Assembly (NCBI GenBank): GCA_020698575.1
Contig: CM036241.1
Coordinates: forward strand, 10,706,416 to 10,770,415
Direction: 5' to 3'
Length of the DNA stretch: 64,000 bases
Source of the DNA: Bostrychus sinensis
Taxonomy: Eukaryota; Chordata; Actinopteri; Gobiiformes; Eleotridae
Shown here: positions 43,448 through 54,105 of the stretch, in pieces
Layout: each line of letters starts with the position of its first letter
How positions within the stretch are numbered: position 1 is the stretch's first letter
Translations under genes and position numbers: made by a program
The notes under the pieces: generated by a model
Told to the model about the DNA's origin: nothing
What the model saw: the letters and a program-made list of their open reading frames with translations, nothing else
Databases searched by the model: none

Positions 43448-43951
43448 CCCCAGACCCTGATTTAGTCCTGGTTTGGATCTAGCTTAGTTCTGGTTTAGTC
43501 TAAATGTAGTCCTGGTTTAGACCCAGCTTAGTCTTGGTTTAGTCTTAGTTTAGTCCTGGTTTGACATGTTTTAGACATGATTTAGACCTAGTTTAGTTCT
43601 GGTTTGTTGCAGGTTTAGTCTTGGTTTGCATCTGGCTTAGCCCTGGTTTAGTCCTAATTTAGTCTTGGTTATGTTCTGATTTGTGGCACAGTTTAGTCCT
43701 GGTATAGTCTTAGTTTAGTCCTGGTTTATTCCTGGTTTAGATTTGGTTTTAGGCCTGGTTTAGTCCCTGTTTTGTCCCTCACTAGTCTTATACTCTTGGG
43801 TTAGTCCTAATTCAGGTTTATTTTAGTCTCTGAAAACCAAATATATAGCTACTATACATGATCATGTAACTCTACGTACCCCCTGTAATATGCTCAAGTA
43901 CCCCAATGAGTACAGATACAGGGTCCCCGTACCCCTGGTTGGGAAACACTG
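43448..43951 (+). mobile_element. hAT element with GGTTTAG array C
   Basis: A 504-bp element flanked by perfect 8-bp duplications GCCTAAAG (43440-43447 and 43952-43959). The right terminus CCCTGGTTGGGAAACACTG is intact. The expected left CAGTG terminus is gone: the sequence goes from the duplication to CCCCAGACCCTGATTTAGTCC. The interior from the left edge to about 43790 is TCCTGGTTTAG-type minisatellite, followed by a unique right arm (GTACCCCCTGTAATATGC, GGGTCCCCGTAC). Confidence 0.75.
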
Positions 43952-44039
43952 GCCTAAAGATATGACTGTCATGACATGAAAATAAGTGTTTCAAACAATA
44001 TAACTTGTGCGCATGTGTTAGTTATTCAAGTTAAACAGG

Positions 44040-44520
44040 CTACAGTATGATTTCAAGGAGGTTTTGGGTTTGATCCTCAGGTCGACACAGTCTCTCTGGG
44101 TCTGCAGGTCCTCCAGTGTTACTCTGTGTTCACTCCAGGTTCTCTTTGTGAATGAATGAGAGAGTGAATGACTGTATGTCTCTGTGTCAGACCTGAGACC
44201 AGCTGGCTCCTGTCCATGTTGTCCCCTGCCTAAGGCCCACCGTTACTGGGAAAGGCTCCAGTACCTGTGACCCCTAATGGGATTAAGCAGAAGAATGAAT
44301 GAATGAGTTAGTATTAGCCACCAAAAATTTTAACTTTGAATAAACAATTTGGCAAATGGCAACCTGGGTTCCAAGTGAGTGAGTGGCTCAATACTTATTC
44401 TTATTCCTCTGCTTATTCTTTTCTTAAGGTTTGTTGCAGACTTGGGCCTATACAACTAACTATGGGCCTTAGGCAGGTACCCCTGGACATTGGCCAGTTA
44501 GTCAAGGGGCTTAGCTCAAC
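44040..44520 (+). repeat. tRNA-related SINE-like repeats
   Basis: 44052-44310 reads TTTTGGGTTTGATCCTCAGG, CTCCAGTGTTACTCTGTG, GAATGACTGTATGTCTCTGTG, GGCTCC..CCGTTACTGGG, AAAGGCTCCAGTACCTGTGACC and AAGCAGAAGAATGAATGAATGA, a full-length forward copy. 44395-44520 holds part of a second copy in reverse (CTATGGGCCTTAGGCAGG, GACATTGGCCAGTTAGTCA). Confidence 0.5.
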
Positions 44521-44684
44521 ACTGATATGTTTTATTTAGCAATTAGTGCTACATAAACTAAAGGCTATGCGCTAAAAGTGACTCAATTGTTATGTTATGC
44601 TGCCCAATCAGTTCATTGTTGCAGACCACAATAGTTTGTCAGTGTACATTCTGAGTTTATAATGATAATAGTAACAATAAACAA

Positions 44685-44965
44685 TTTGATTTATATTGCA
44701 CTTTACAAGCCTCTCATTAGTCCATTAATTATTCTGTCCTCAGTCACTCTTGGTGGTGGTGAGCTTCTTCTGTAGCTGCAGCTGCCCTGGGACACACTGA
44801 CAGAGACGTGGCTGCCATTCTGCACCTACAGCCTCAAACCACACATTCATAAAAGCAAGCTGGAAAGTCTTGCCCAAGGACACAAACACAGTATGAAGAG
44901 TGGGAGTCAAACCTCCAACCTACCTGTTATAGGATGACCACTCTGCCTCCTGAGCCACTGTTGAG
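44685..44965 (+). repeat. tRNA-related SINE-like repeat
   Basis: TTTGATTTATATTGCACTTTACAAGCCTCTC, ACAGAGACGTGGCTGCC, AAGTCTTGCCCAAGGACACA, GAGTCAAACCTCCAACCTACC and CTCTGCCTCCTGAGCCACTG. Same family as at 26.3 and 35.3 kb. Confidence 0.55.
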
Positions 44966-45224
44966 TTTATCCACAAATCCTACTTTATTAGGTTAACTCT
45001 GGCACAAACAGAACCGACCACTAGATATTTATGGCATCTGGTCTTTTTTGTCATCTAAAACTTTTATTTATTGGCTTTATTTTAATTCCTTTGTTAAAAC
45101 CAATGGGAAAAAACATTACGTCACTCATGCAAGGCTCTTTTGCACCTTTTTTTTTTTACTTTTTTGCAAGTCAAAGGCAGTAGACCTCTAAATGTTACAT
45201 AATGAAAGCATTTAAAATCGGTTC

Positions 45225-45665
45225 TGGCTGTCACTTCTGAAGATGTCAAGTATCTATTTTGCCGGTTTGGACAGGCAGCTTTTGTGATAATGACACCTCA
45301 TTATGTACTAGGTCCTCTGTCGCAGCAAGGCCTATTAAAATAATTACTACCAAACATTAGCGATGATTTTTGAATCTCACTTAATCACTGTAAGAACAGA
45401 GACACGCATATGCCTTCCCAGGGTGAGATATTAGTAGGTGTAATTGACGTAATTGGACAAATTGTGAAAAGACAAGCCTGGCACACAGTAGGGAGTCATT
45501 AGAATATGCCGTTATAAATTATAGACGGTCAGCGGGATCACGACGAGGTCAAATTACACAGAGACCCACCAGGAGGAAGCAGAAATGAGAAATTTAATGG
45601 CTGCTCCCACTGGGCCAGACTGACTGTGTATGTGGTCCTGTTATTGTCAAAGGAATCACATTACA
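45225..45665. promoter_or_regulatory. Candidate conserved non-coding element
   Basis: About 440 bp with no repeats or simple sequence, the most enhancer-like block in the window. It contains GGTGTAATTGACGTAATTGG (paired TAATTG homeodomain words around a GACGT core), GCCTATTAAAATAATTACTAC, TTATAAATTATAGACGG and GAGAAATTTAATGGCTGC. It lies 1.6 kb upstream of rpl29 but could act on a more distant gene. No reading frame. Inference from texture and motif words. Confidence 0.35.
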
Positions 45666-45914
45666 CCAATATATTTTTGTTATTTTGTAAGGCTTGGAAC
45701 AATAGAAAAGTAGCATTTATTATGAAGAAGTTATGTCTCTGCCAGAATTGTTTTGTTTTTTTGGTTTGGTTAGCAAGAAATGATCAGTAAACGTCAGGAA
45801 ATGATTAGTTTTTGCTTTGGATCCAGATTTTTTTTAAATACTTTTTGAGATATAGAGCCAAAGGTGCTAACTTCAACCACAAGGACCCAGCAAAGAAAGA
45901 TATGATAAGTTTAA

Positions 45915-46271
45915 AAGGTCCTATATTATGTTTTTAGTTTTGGACCCCACTGCATTAGTATTTCACATTTTACAACTTAGAATAATGTTTGGAAAATATC
46001 TTCTTTTGGGGAGCTGTTACTTTCAATTTGCAGAGAATGCTGGGATTAGATGTCTGTCGCCCCCTGCTGGCAACAGTGGGGACTGACTGGAGCAGAAAAT
46101 AACTAATTAGCGCGGCTATTAACAACATGATGCTAACAGATAGATAAATGAGCAGGCGGTAATGAAACAAAATACTACTCCAGATGTGTTTTTGAGGTAG
46201 AAATAACATTATAACATAAAAAAGCTAAACAAACAAACAAACAAAAAGTCAATTTAGCATAATTGGGACTT
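45915..46271 (+). mobile_element. TTAA-flanked MITE, family 2, copy 4
   Basis: A 357-bp element with TTAA on both sides (45911-45914 and 46272-46275). Ends AAGGTCCTATATTATG and CATAATTGGGACTT are imperfect inverted repeats. It carries GTCTGTCGCCCCCTGCTGG (exact CTCF core, 46059-46070 on the minus strand). A CAAA run (about 46229-46246) lies near the right end. Confidence 0.7.
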
Positions 46272-46275
46272 TTAA

Positions 46276-47240
46276 TGAATGACTTCAGATTTATATGATA
46301 TGAGGTTATTGTGGCTCACTAAAAAAATAACAAATTGATGATGTGATGATTTTGTCTAATTGAATCTTCTTTTTCATTATTAGTAAGCCATAATTATCAC
46401 AGTATTTCCCTCTGTGTGTGAATTTATTGATATGTGCCTGCATTGTATATCTCTCCCTGTAGGCCTGATGTAACCACATCATATTTCTGCAGTGGACATC
46501 TTATGACATAGAGGATGCAGGTAGACATCTTCTTAGCCCCACCATAAGTTGGGGACAAGCAAATAAAAAAACAAAAAGTATGCTATTTAATTGATATTAA
46601 TTTAGAATGATTAATGTTGTTATAGTATATAATTGTAAACATTAAAGGTTTTGTAAACAGCATGCGCTCGTACTGGTTTAAAAACAGTACTGCAGTCTGA
46701 ATCAAAACAATGGCCTCTTTTCTGATTGGATGATCAGCAATGCAGTATTAGAACCAAAACAAAAAATGTAAACAAAAACAACTTGACCATTATGTAAAAT
46801 ATATATTCAATAGTGAAGGTCAAACTCATTAAGGCTATTGGTTTTAGGACGTTTAAAACTCCTGAAATGATTGTAAGGGGTCCCTGGCCCCTGTCTAACC
46901 CTATAAAACATTTCTCTTTCTCTTCACAGCTCCCTCGCTGGTTTTAGGTCAGTCTCAGGTCGTGTTCATTAGTTTTTTACTGGTCTTAATTTTGCGATTA
47001 ACAAAACCATAACCATTCTCCTCCCATCTCTCCTCTAGCAGCAGCAATAAAGCACAAGAATTAGATCTCTCTCTTGAACAAAATACACTTTTGTATCCAT
47101 CCTGACACATTAAAACCTTTTAATGTGAACAATAAACGGACCGGCAGTGACATCTTATGGCCAACTCGTACAAATATAAATTAAAAATATTACCAACAGA
47201 GGCCGCTGTAAAGAAAACGTTTCTCCTCCAAACCTTTTAA
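46276..47240. other. Unique; dispersed repeat at 46640-46810
   Basis: No gene. 46640-46810 is a reverse copy of 24000-24165 (CAGTACTGCAGTCTGAATCAAAACAATGGCCTCTTTTCTGATTGG, split by short differences). 46860-47110 is unique. Confidence 0.4.
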
Positions 47241-47295
47241 CCCTCTTCCGGTTTGTGCGTCTTTCTCTTCCGGTTGTCGTCTGTTCGTGTGGCAG
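47240..47295 (+). promoter_or_regulatory. rpl29 core promoter and leader
   Basis: CCCTCTTCCGGTTTGTGCGT and CTTTCTCTTCCGGTTGTCG carry two CTTCCGG words (ETS/GABP-type, common in ribosomal-protein promoters). The pyrimidine run CTTTCTCTTCC (47261-47271) is a plausible terminal-oligopyrimidine start. Exon 1 is non-coding and ends at 47295 (GGCAG before GTATTT). There is no TATA box. Confidence 0.6.
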
Positions 47296-47744
47296 GTATT
47301 TTATTTATCTTCGCCGGTTCAGTTTTTTTTTTAATCTTCATCAATCTTTGTTTTATATACGTTCATATTTTAAACTTATGCCATCGTTCAATACGCACAT
47401 CTCTTTACTACATCCCCCGGCCAATATGATACGCGAAGGTTGCTTTTGATGCTTTAAAATGTCTAAATTAAGTGGGCTAACGCAGCGGAGCTAAGTGACC
47501 CGCCTGTCTACTAAACGAATACAGTTTTCCTAATGCTTTTTCAGTATAAAGAGGTTTTCAAGCTTACTGTGCTCAAAATGGCTATTTTTCCAATTTTGAT
47601 CTTAAATACGGCGCACATTTTTTGTTAATACTCACTCGATTTAGCAAATGTTAGCAGTCTGATGTGCACAGTTTGTGACACGAAGCCATGCTAACCCAAC
47701 ATTTATCTTTATTCTCTTCCTCATCAGATTAACTAGAGTTCAAA

Positions 47745-50700
47745 ATGGCAAAGTCAAAGAACCACACAACCCACAACCAGTGTAAGTATATCTCTGACTA
47801 ACAGCACCTTGTATACCTAACCTGACATCTTGGGTTTTTATAAATGAATGTTTTTATCTCTGCAGCTCGCAAACACCACAGAAACGGCATCAAGAAGCCC
47901 AGGTCTCAGCGCTACGAGTCTCTGAAGGGGGTAGGTGGTTGTAATAAGCTGTATTTTGACGTGACACGCTAAACACGTAATGTATATTCTGTGTTTGGTA
48001 AAGTAAAACTGTAATTTGTGGTGGTATAGTTGCTGTTGTGTGGCCAGATGTACATTTCTTTGGCTCTCTGTTGCATTGGTAAATAATACAGTTCTCTATA
48101 GTTACTCAGGATATCCCCAAGGTCTTAAAATAATATAAGACTTAAATTGTGTTTGTCTAGGTATTAAAAATTTTTCAAACGTAATGGTAATATTACAAAA
48201 AGTAGTGTCACCACAATAACAAAATGTATATTATCTTTGAAATACATGCTTCATTTATTCATGTTTTTTAATGCAGCACTGGAGTTCTCACTTAAAATTC
48301 AAAGCACTCACTTCCGCCGAGCCATAGGGTCACTCATCTGAGAAAACCCCTAAAGGCCCAGATCTAGCTCATTAAGTATTAAAGATACATCAAATCTGTG
48401 AACATACTACCAAAAGAGAACAACTTTCATTTGGCGTTATTTGTAAGTGTGCAGCTACATTTGTTGCTGTGCAAAATCTAATTTCATATGTACACCTCAT
48501 ATTTAGAAGGTTCTGGATCATCAGAACCAGATTATTAACATAATCCGGTTCAAACTATGTCAGATTATAACATCTACCATGATGTCATCTCGTAAATGTT
48601 TGCCACTGATTCTGAGCATTATTTGTTGAGTTTGGACGGGTTTGCAACAAAAATTGCTCGGGGTCCACAGAAATAGTGTTCTACCCTGCTGGGATCCAAA
48701 CATAACGTAAAAAATAAATACACTATATTACAATGTTATTTATGTATGTAATCTGGGCTACTAAAACATGTACAATGCTTATTTCTGTCAGAAAAATATT
48801 GGATTTATAAAAGCTGCCACTCTCCTCCAGGCTACAGTTTTTGGATAACACTTTTTAAAATATATTTATTATGAATGCGAACGATGCAGGGGGTGCAGCA
48901 ATAATACCGAATAAATGCGCATATTAGCGACTAATTAATGTGCACGAAAACTCGGTCCATTCACGTCTCGTTCGCACTTTGTTCACCTGTGTAAAATCAG
49001 ACTAGAAATTTTGACATTTGAGACTTCTGCTCTTTAAAGTCCATATTAATTCAGAGAACTGTGTTTGTGGGCTGTAGCTGCTGAAGCTGACATATTAGAT
49101 GCTAAAATCAAAAGCTGGAGAAGTAGGGCCAGGACAGATAAACATTTCCAAAACTCACCACACAGACGTCTTCACGCAGTTTCTTTTAATCCTGACATAA
49201 AACTTCAAAACATGCACAATAGGCTAAAAACCTCCAGCTAGGTACTCCTGACCAGGATCCTGGCTCAAGATCTGAGAAGGGTCCCCGGGCGCTGCACTGC
49301 GTCTGTCCACTGCTTCTGACAGGTTGCCTCAGCGGCATTGAGGGATGGGTCAAATGCAGAGAATGAATTTCCTTGCGGGGATCAATAAAGTATACATTAA
49401 AAGGAATAGCCCATGTTTGATAACTGTTATAGTCCATAGTCCTGGCTTGTTGATAACTCCAGCCCAGTGTGAAGAGGCTCTAAAGTCAGGACATTGTTCT
49501 CATGAGCTCCACACAGACATCCCCATCTCCCAATAGTGATGAATCCTTAAATAAAAATCCTGGATCACCCCCATAATGTAATCACTTGTTTTGTTTTTTT
49601 CCATTTCCTGAAAATTTCATCAAATCCATCCATTACTTTTTGAGTTGTGTTGCTAACAGACAAATGAACGCAGCAGCCATTTTATTATTACCTCCACCTT
49701 TGGCGGAGGTAATAAAAAAACCCTTGAGTTTCATTGAGTAGTGTTCATTAGTGTAACATTCATACAGATTATTGTTCTGTTGCTGGCATTAAAAAGTTGT
49801 AAAAAGGTCTTAAATTTCACAAGATGAAATCTGGAGCTACCCTGTTACTGCAAGACAACAGTTTTTTGGAATGGTGGGATGTTTTGTTGGCTTAAAGTAG
49901 CGCGTATTATTAGCGGGTATTATCTTCTAACATTACCCTTCAGAATTTGCTGTATTCATGCTTATTTTTTAAAAAGCCTCAAATGTTCCTTATAACCTAC
50001 AGCAGAAAGACTTCATGTTTATGGGTTGTGTAGAGTGGCAGTGCAGATGCTGTCAACATGCACGGCAGTGGAAGTACAAGCTGTTTTAGATGTTACCTTG
50101 GCTTTATCAAACTCTTTCCTCACTGACCAGGACTAACATTGCTGAGTGGAAGTGCCCAGAGCAGTAGTTCAGAAGTTGGCTTTATGAAATAACTATTAGA
50201 AAGTACACATTAATGTAAATTTTTTATCATCAACATCACAACTTAGTAACAGCAGATTTTTATTTCTATTATGGGCATATGATTATGCCTATCTTGATTA
50301 TTGTCCCCAGGACTAAAGATGAAAATGGATAAGAGGCAGATTCGCTGACAGTTTTTGTGAGAAATGTAGTGTTGATGGTAAACTTGACATGTTTTTATGT
50401 TATGTTTTTATGTTAAGTTTTACCTCTGTAGTATTAGCAATTTGAAGTATATTTGTATGTATAAAATGTAGGATTGCAGGGTTAATGGAACTTGTGAAAG
50501 TCATATACTGATTTTTATCCATTTTTCCTTTTTGTGAATGTAGAAAAGTATAATTCTCAGATCCACAGAGTAGGACAACATAAATAGTCAAATCAAAAGT
50601 GTGGATGCCTCCGTTAAAGGTTTGGTTATTATCTTGTTAGCCAAACATTTTTTAACATTAAATGTGTTCATTGGTGTCATGGTATCAGAAGTTTAAAGTG

Positions 50701-50914
50701 TTTTCTAAATCCAGCTTTGAGGTCTAATGTGTTTACAAATATCCTGTGTGAACTGGTCTCTGTCAAAAATCATGTGTGTATGTTGTTGATTAATCAGAGT
50801 AACGCATTTGTTCTTTTTCAGGTGGACCCAAAGTTCCTGAGGAACATGCGCTTTGCCAAGAAGCATAACAAGAAGGGCATGAAGGCACAGAGGAAGGCTG
50901 CCGCACAGAAATAA
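47745..50914 (+). CDS. rpl29: Ribosomal protein L29 (eL29)
   Basis: Component of the cytosolic large (60S) ribosomal subunit. The coding exons are 47745-47781 (exon 2 begins about 47728), 47866-47930 and 50822-50914, all with GT-AG introns. They join to 64 residues starting MAKSKNHTTHNQS, running through RKHHRNGIKKPRSQRYESLK and VDPKFLRNMRFAKKHNKKGM, and ending AAAQK. The family hallmarks are AKSKNHT.HNQ and the Lys/Arg-rich basic composition. It matches the short form seen in yeast; mammalian proteins have a long C-terminal tail absent here. Exon 1 (to 47295) is untranslated. Intron 3 is 2.9 kb and holds retroelement tails. iars1 follows on the same strand. The identification is firm; exon 1 start is inferred. 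Confidence 0.95.
49310..49412 (+). mobile_element. LINE 3' tail in rpl29 intron 3
   Basis: GGATGGGTCAAATGCAGAGA, ATGAATTTCCTTGCGGGGAT and CAATAAAGTATACATTA form a recognisable fish LINE 3' tail (AATGCAGAGAATGAATTTCC..GGGATCAATAAAGT), in sense with the gene. Confidence 0.5.
49555..49725 (+). mobile_element. Retroelement 3' end in rpl29 intron 3
   Basis: AATCACTTGTTTTG, TTTCCTGAAAATTTCATCAA, ATCCATCCATTACTTTTTGAG, TTGTGTTGCTAACAGACAAA and CCTCCACCTTTGGCGGAGGT: the ordered words of a common fish retroelement end, with a small terminal hairpin (CCTCC..GGAGG). Confidence 0.5.
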
Positions 50915-50942
50915 ACTGTCTCCTTGTTCCCCCATCTGTGTT

Positions 50943-50948
50943 AATAAA
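50943..50948 (+). terminator. rpl29 polyadenylation signal
   Basis: AATAAA 29 bases after the stop codon, followed by a GT-rich stretch (GTGTTATAATTTG) at about 50976. Cleavage probably near 50965. Confidence 0.8.
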
Positions 50949-50969
50949 GTAATGCTTTGTTAACAAATG

Positions 50970-51759
50970 CCTGAATTTGTGTTATAATTTGCACTGTTTG
51001 TTCTGGATGTCAAAATGTTTGAGATGAGATATATATTGAGAAAAAAAACTTAATTTGTTTTGAGCATTTGTAGTTAGATAAATGTGAACACTATGCTGGT
51101 TGGACAAACAAGAATAAGAATGGTATAGCTGTGTGTTTTCTTCATGTAATAAGGCACGCTGCATTTAAAAGAAATAAAACCAAAGAGAATCGGCTGTAGC
51201 TGTTACCAGGCAGCTACTATTACTACTAAACTAAAAATAGTCAATATGAACGGTAATACACTTAAATATGATTGCATCTGGCATTTTTAATGTGACTAAA
51301 AGGCTTTCTAGTATATACAAAAGTTATAATTTAGATTTTAGTTCATACATGATCAGATTATGTAATGTATAAACTGAACTGCGATCGCGTAGGAAGAATA
51401 AGAGAAGCAGCCTTTAACATCAAGAAGATGTTGACGAATAAGAAAACCTTTTAGTTCCTCAGTGGGGAAATTGGATTGAATTAATTGACACTTTAACTTG
51501 GAGACATCAAACAGGTTATTCAAGCAAGAAGATTCAGTAGTAAACCCTTTTATGTTGCAAATATGGCAAGTAGGTGGGACCTGCCATTCTCACTATAATT
51601 TTTTTACCTTATCCTCCTGAAGTATGTCACCTGTGCCAACAGCGCATGACTTTGCTGCAGTCATTTTTCAGTGAAAAACCCTCAGTTATATTTGTCAATT
51701 AAGACATGTTCCTTTATCTTTCTGTGGCTGAACTATTTGGTAAACTACAGTAAATAAAC
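50970..51759. other. rpl29-iars1 intergenic, no gene
   Basis: AT-rich spacer with no recognised element before the Tc1-like insertion. Confidence 0.4.
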
Positions 51760-51761
51760 TA

Positions 51762-53314
51762 CACTGCTCAAAAAAATAAAGGGAACACTAAAATAACATC
51801 CTAGATCTAAATGAATGACATATTCTTAATAAATACTTTGTTATTTACATAGTTGAATGTGCTGACAACAAAATCACACAAAAATTATCAATGGAAATCA
51901 AATTTATTAACTCATGGAGGTCTGGATTTGGAGTCACACTCAAAATTAAAGTGGAAAAACACACTACAGGCTGATCCAACTTTGATGTAATGTCCTTAAA
52001 ACAAGTCAAAATGAGGCTCAGTAGTGTGTGTGGCCTCCACGCCTGTATGACCTCCCTACAACACCTGGGCATGCTCCTGATGAGGTGGTGGATGGTCTCC
52101 TGAGGGATCTCCTCCGAGACCTGGACTAAAGCATCCACCAGCTCCATCCATCCGTTGGTGGATGGAGCAAGACATGATGTCCCAGATGTGCTCAATTGGA
52201 TTCAGGTCTGGGGAACGGGCGGCCAGTTCATAGCATCAATGCCTTAGTCTTGCAGGAACTGCTGACACACTCCAGCCACATGAGGTCTAGCATTGTTTTG
52301 CATTAGGAGGAACCCAGGGCCAACCGCACCAGCCCATGGTCTCACAAGGATCTGAGGATCTCATCTCGGTACCTAATGGCAGTCAGGCTACCTCTGGCAA
52401 GCACATGGAGGGCTGTGCCCCCCTCCCAAAGAAATGCCACCCACACCATTACTGACCCACTGCCAAACCGGTCGCTGGAGGATGTTGCAGGCAGCAGAAC
52501 GTTCTCCACGGCGTCTCCAGGCTCTGTCACGTCTGTCACATGTGCTCAGTGTGAACCTGCTTTCATCTGTGAAGAGCACAGGGCGCCAGTGGCAAATTTG
52601 CCAATCTTGGTGTTCTCTGGCAAATGCCAAACGTCCTCCACGGTGTTGGGCTGTAAGCACAACCCCCACCTGTGGACGTCGGGCCCCCATAGCACCCTCA
52701 TGGAGTCTGTTTCTGACCGTTTGTGCAGACACATGCACATTTGTGGCCTGCTGGAGGTCATTTTGCAGGGCTCTGGCAGTGCTCCTCCTGCTCCTCCTTG
52801 CACAAAGGAGGAGGTCGCGGCCCTGCAGCTGGGTTGTTGCCCTCCTACGGCCTCCTCCACGTCTCCTGATGTACTGTCCTGTCTCCTGGTAGCGCCTCCA
52901 TGCTCTGGACACTACGCTGACAGACACAGCAAACCTTCTTGCCACAGCTCGCATTGATGTGCCATCCTGGATGAGCTGCACTACCTGAGCCACTTGTGTG
53001 GGTTGTAGACTCCATCTCATGCTATTACTAGAATGAAAGCACCGCCAGCATCCAAAAGTGACCAAAACATCAGCCAGAAAGCATAGGAAGTGAGAAGTGG
53101 TCTGTGGTCACCATCTGCAGAACCACTCCTTTATTGGGGCGTCTTGCTAATTTCCTATAATTTCCACCTGTTTTCTATTCCATTTGCACAACAGCAGTGA
53201 AACTGATGTCAGTCAGTGTTGCTTCCTAAGTGGACAGTTTTATTTCACAGAAGTGTGATTTACTTAGAGTTACATTGTGTTGTTTAAGTGTTCCCTTTAT
53301 TTTTTTGAGCAGTG
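51762..53314 (-). mobile_element. Tc1-like transposon upstream of iars1
   Basis: A 1553-bp element with perfect 28-bp terminal inverted repeats beginning CACTGCTCAAAAAAATAAAG, flanked by TA on both sides (51760-51761 and 53315-53316). This terminus belongs to a very common vertebrate Tc1-like family. The transposase reads leftward, away from iars1. The right end lies about 25-30 bp from the likely start of the iars1 leader. Perfect TIRs with a decayed gene suggest moderate age or later mobilisation in trans. Confidence 0.9.
52018..53020 (-). pseudogene. Tc1-like transposase, inactivated
   Basis: Start codon MRWSLQPTQVAQVVQLI at 53020; the HTH region (TSMRAVARRFAVSVSVVSRA) and a GRRR hinge follow. 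The frame is open to about 52490. A two-base loss (after NILQ) and further one-base changes near 52430-52450 shift it, with the sequence continuing as RFGSGSVMVW in the next frame. Catalytic triad: FTDESRF (first Asp) is intact; the second motif reads MQNNARPH instead of MQDNARPH, replacing the second Asp by Asn; PDLNPIEHIWD (Glu) is intact. The stop is at 52018-52020. Frameshifts and the lost Asp each abolish activity. Confidence 0.85.
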
Positions 53315-53339
53315 TATAATGTAACCTACAATGTAATAT

Positions 53340-53441
53340 CGGAGGACGTAACCAAACTGTGTGCGTGATGGCGTCACTTCCGCTCACGCTGACTACAGTT
53401 TGCATCATTTCTCTTCTCTCCGAGCCGGACACAGGCAACAT
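53340..53441 (+). promoter_or_regulatory. iars1 promoter and 5' leader exon
   Basis: TGATGGCGTCACTTCCG (53366-53382) combines a CRE/ATF-like GCGTCAC with an ETS-like ACTTCCG. TTGCATCA (53400-53407) is the inverse of TGATGCAA, the C/EBP-ATF response element bound by ATF4. Exon 1 is untranslated and ends at 53441 before GTGAGT. Its start is not fixed; a pyrimidine-rich run TTTCTCTTCTCTCC (53408-53421) is a candidate start, which would place the ATF4 site just upstream. Confidence 0.55.
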
Positions 53442-54105
53442 GTGAGTATTTCCATTGAACCGAATAAGTCCCAACTAACGCGTTTTAGTCCCCAACTTTA
53501 CCCTACAATGTAACATTTTTATAAACAAATAGGCACCAACTTTTTCACGCTTTTTATCCCGCCGTCGTTGTGCCATAGTTGAATGATTATCACCGGTTAG
53601 CTGCTAGCTAACAACAGCAGCCGTGAGAGCTGTCTGTACAGAAGTGCCACTGAACTTGGGAGGATTGTTTTCAGTTTACCTTTGGAAAACGCATTTTCAG
53701 TGTGCATGCTAATATTATACTGTTCGGATTTTGTCTTTTAAAGTGGGCACTAAATTATACATTGTTGTCAAGTTTATCCAACACAAGTAGTGATTTTACA
53801 GGTTGCCTGTCAAGCTTATTATTAGCTCTAAGGGCACTGATGGCAACTGCCTTTACCAAGATCTGACACCGGAGAGTGAAAAGCATGTATAAATACGTGT
53901 TATATACATTTGAGAAATTAAGTTGTTACAATACCAAAATCTGTGTGTACAAAATAACAAGAAAAACTGTTTGCGAATGAGTTATAGCTCCACAGTATGG
54001 GCATGTATGCACTAGATCTTACCTTGTTCAAAAAAACAAAACACATTATTGTAGTAAGAATTACTTGTTTCATAAATTATTTGTATTTGTTTATTGTCAG
54101 ACGTC

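Noticed and set aside
52376..52957. Two long plus-strand open frames (193 and 152 codons)
   Set aside because: They are antisense to the Tc1-like transposase in the same segment; the minus frame has the HTH and FTDESRF motifs, so the plus frames are shadows.
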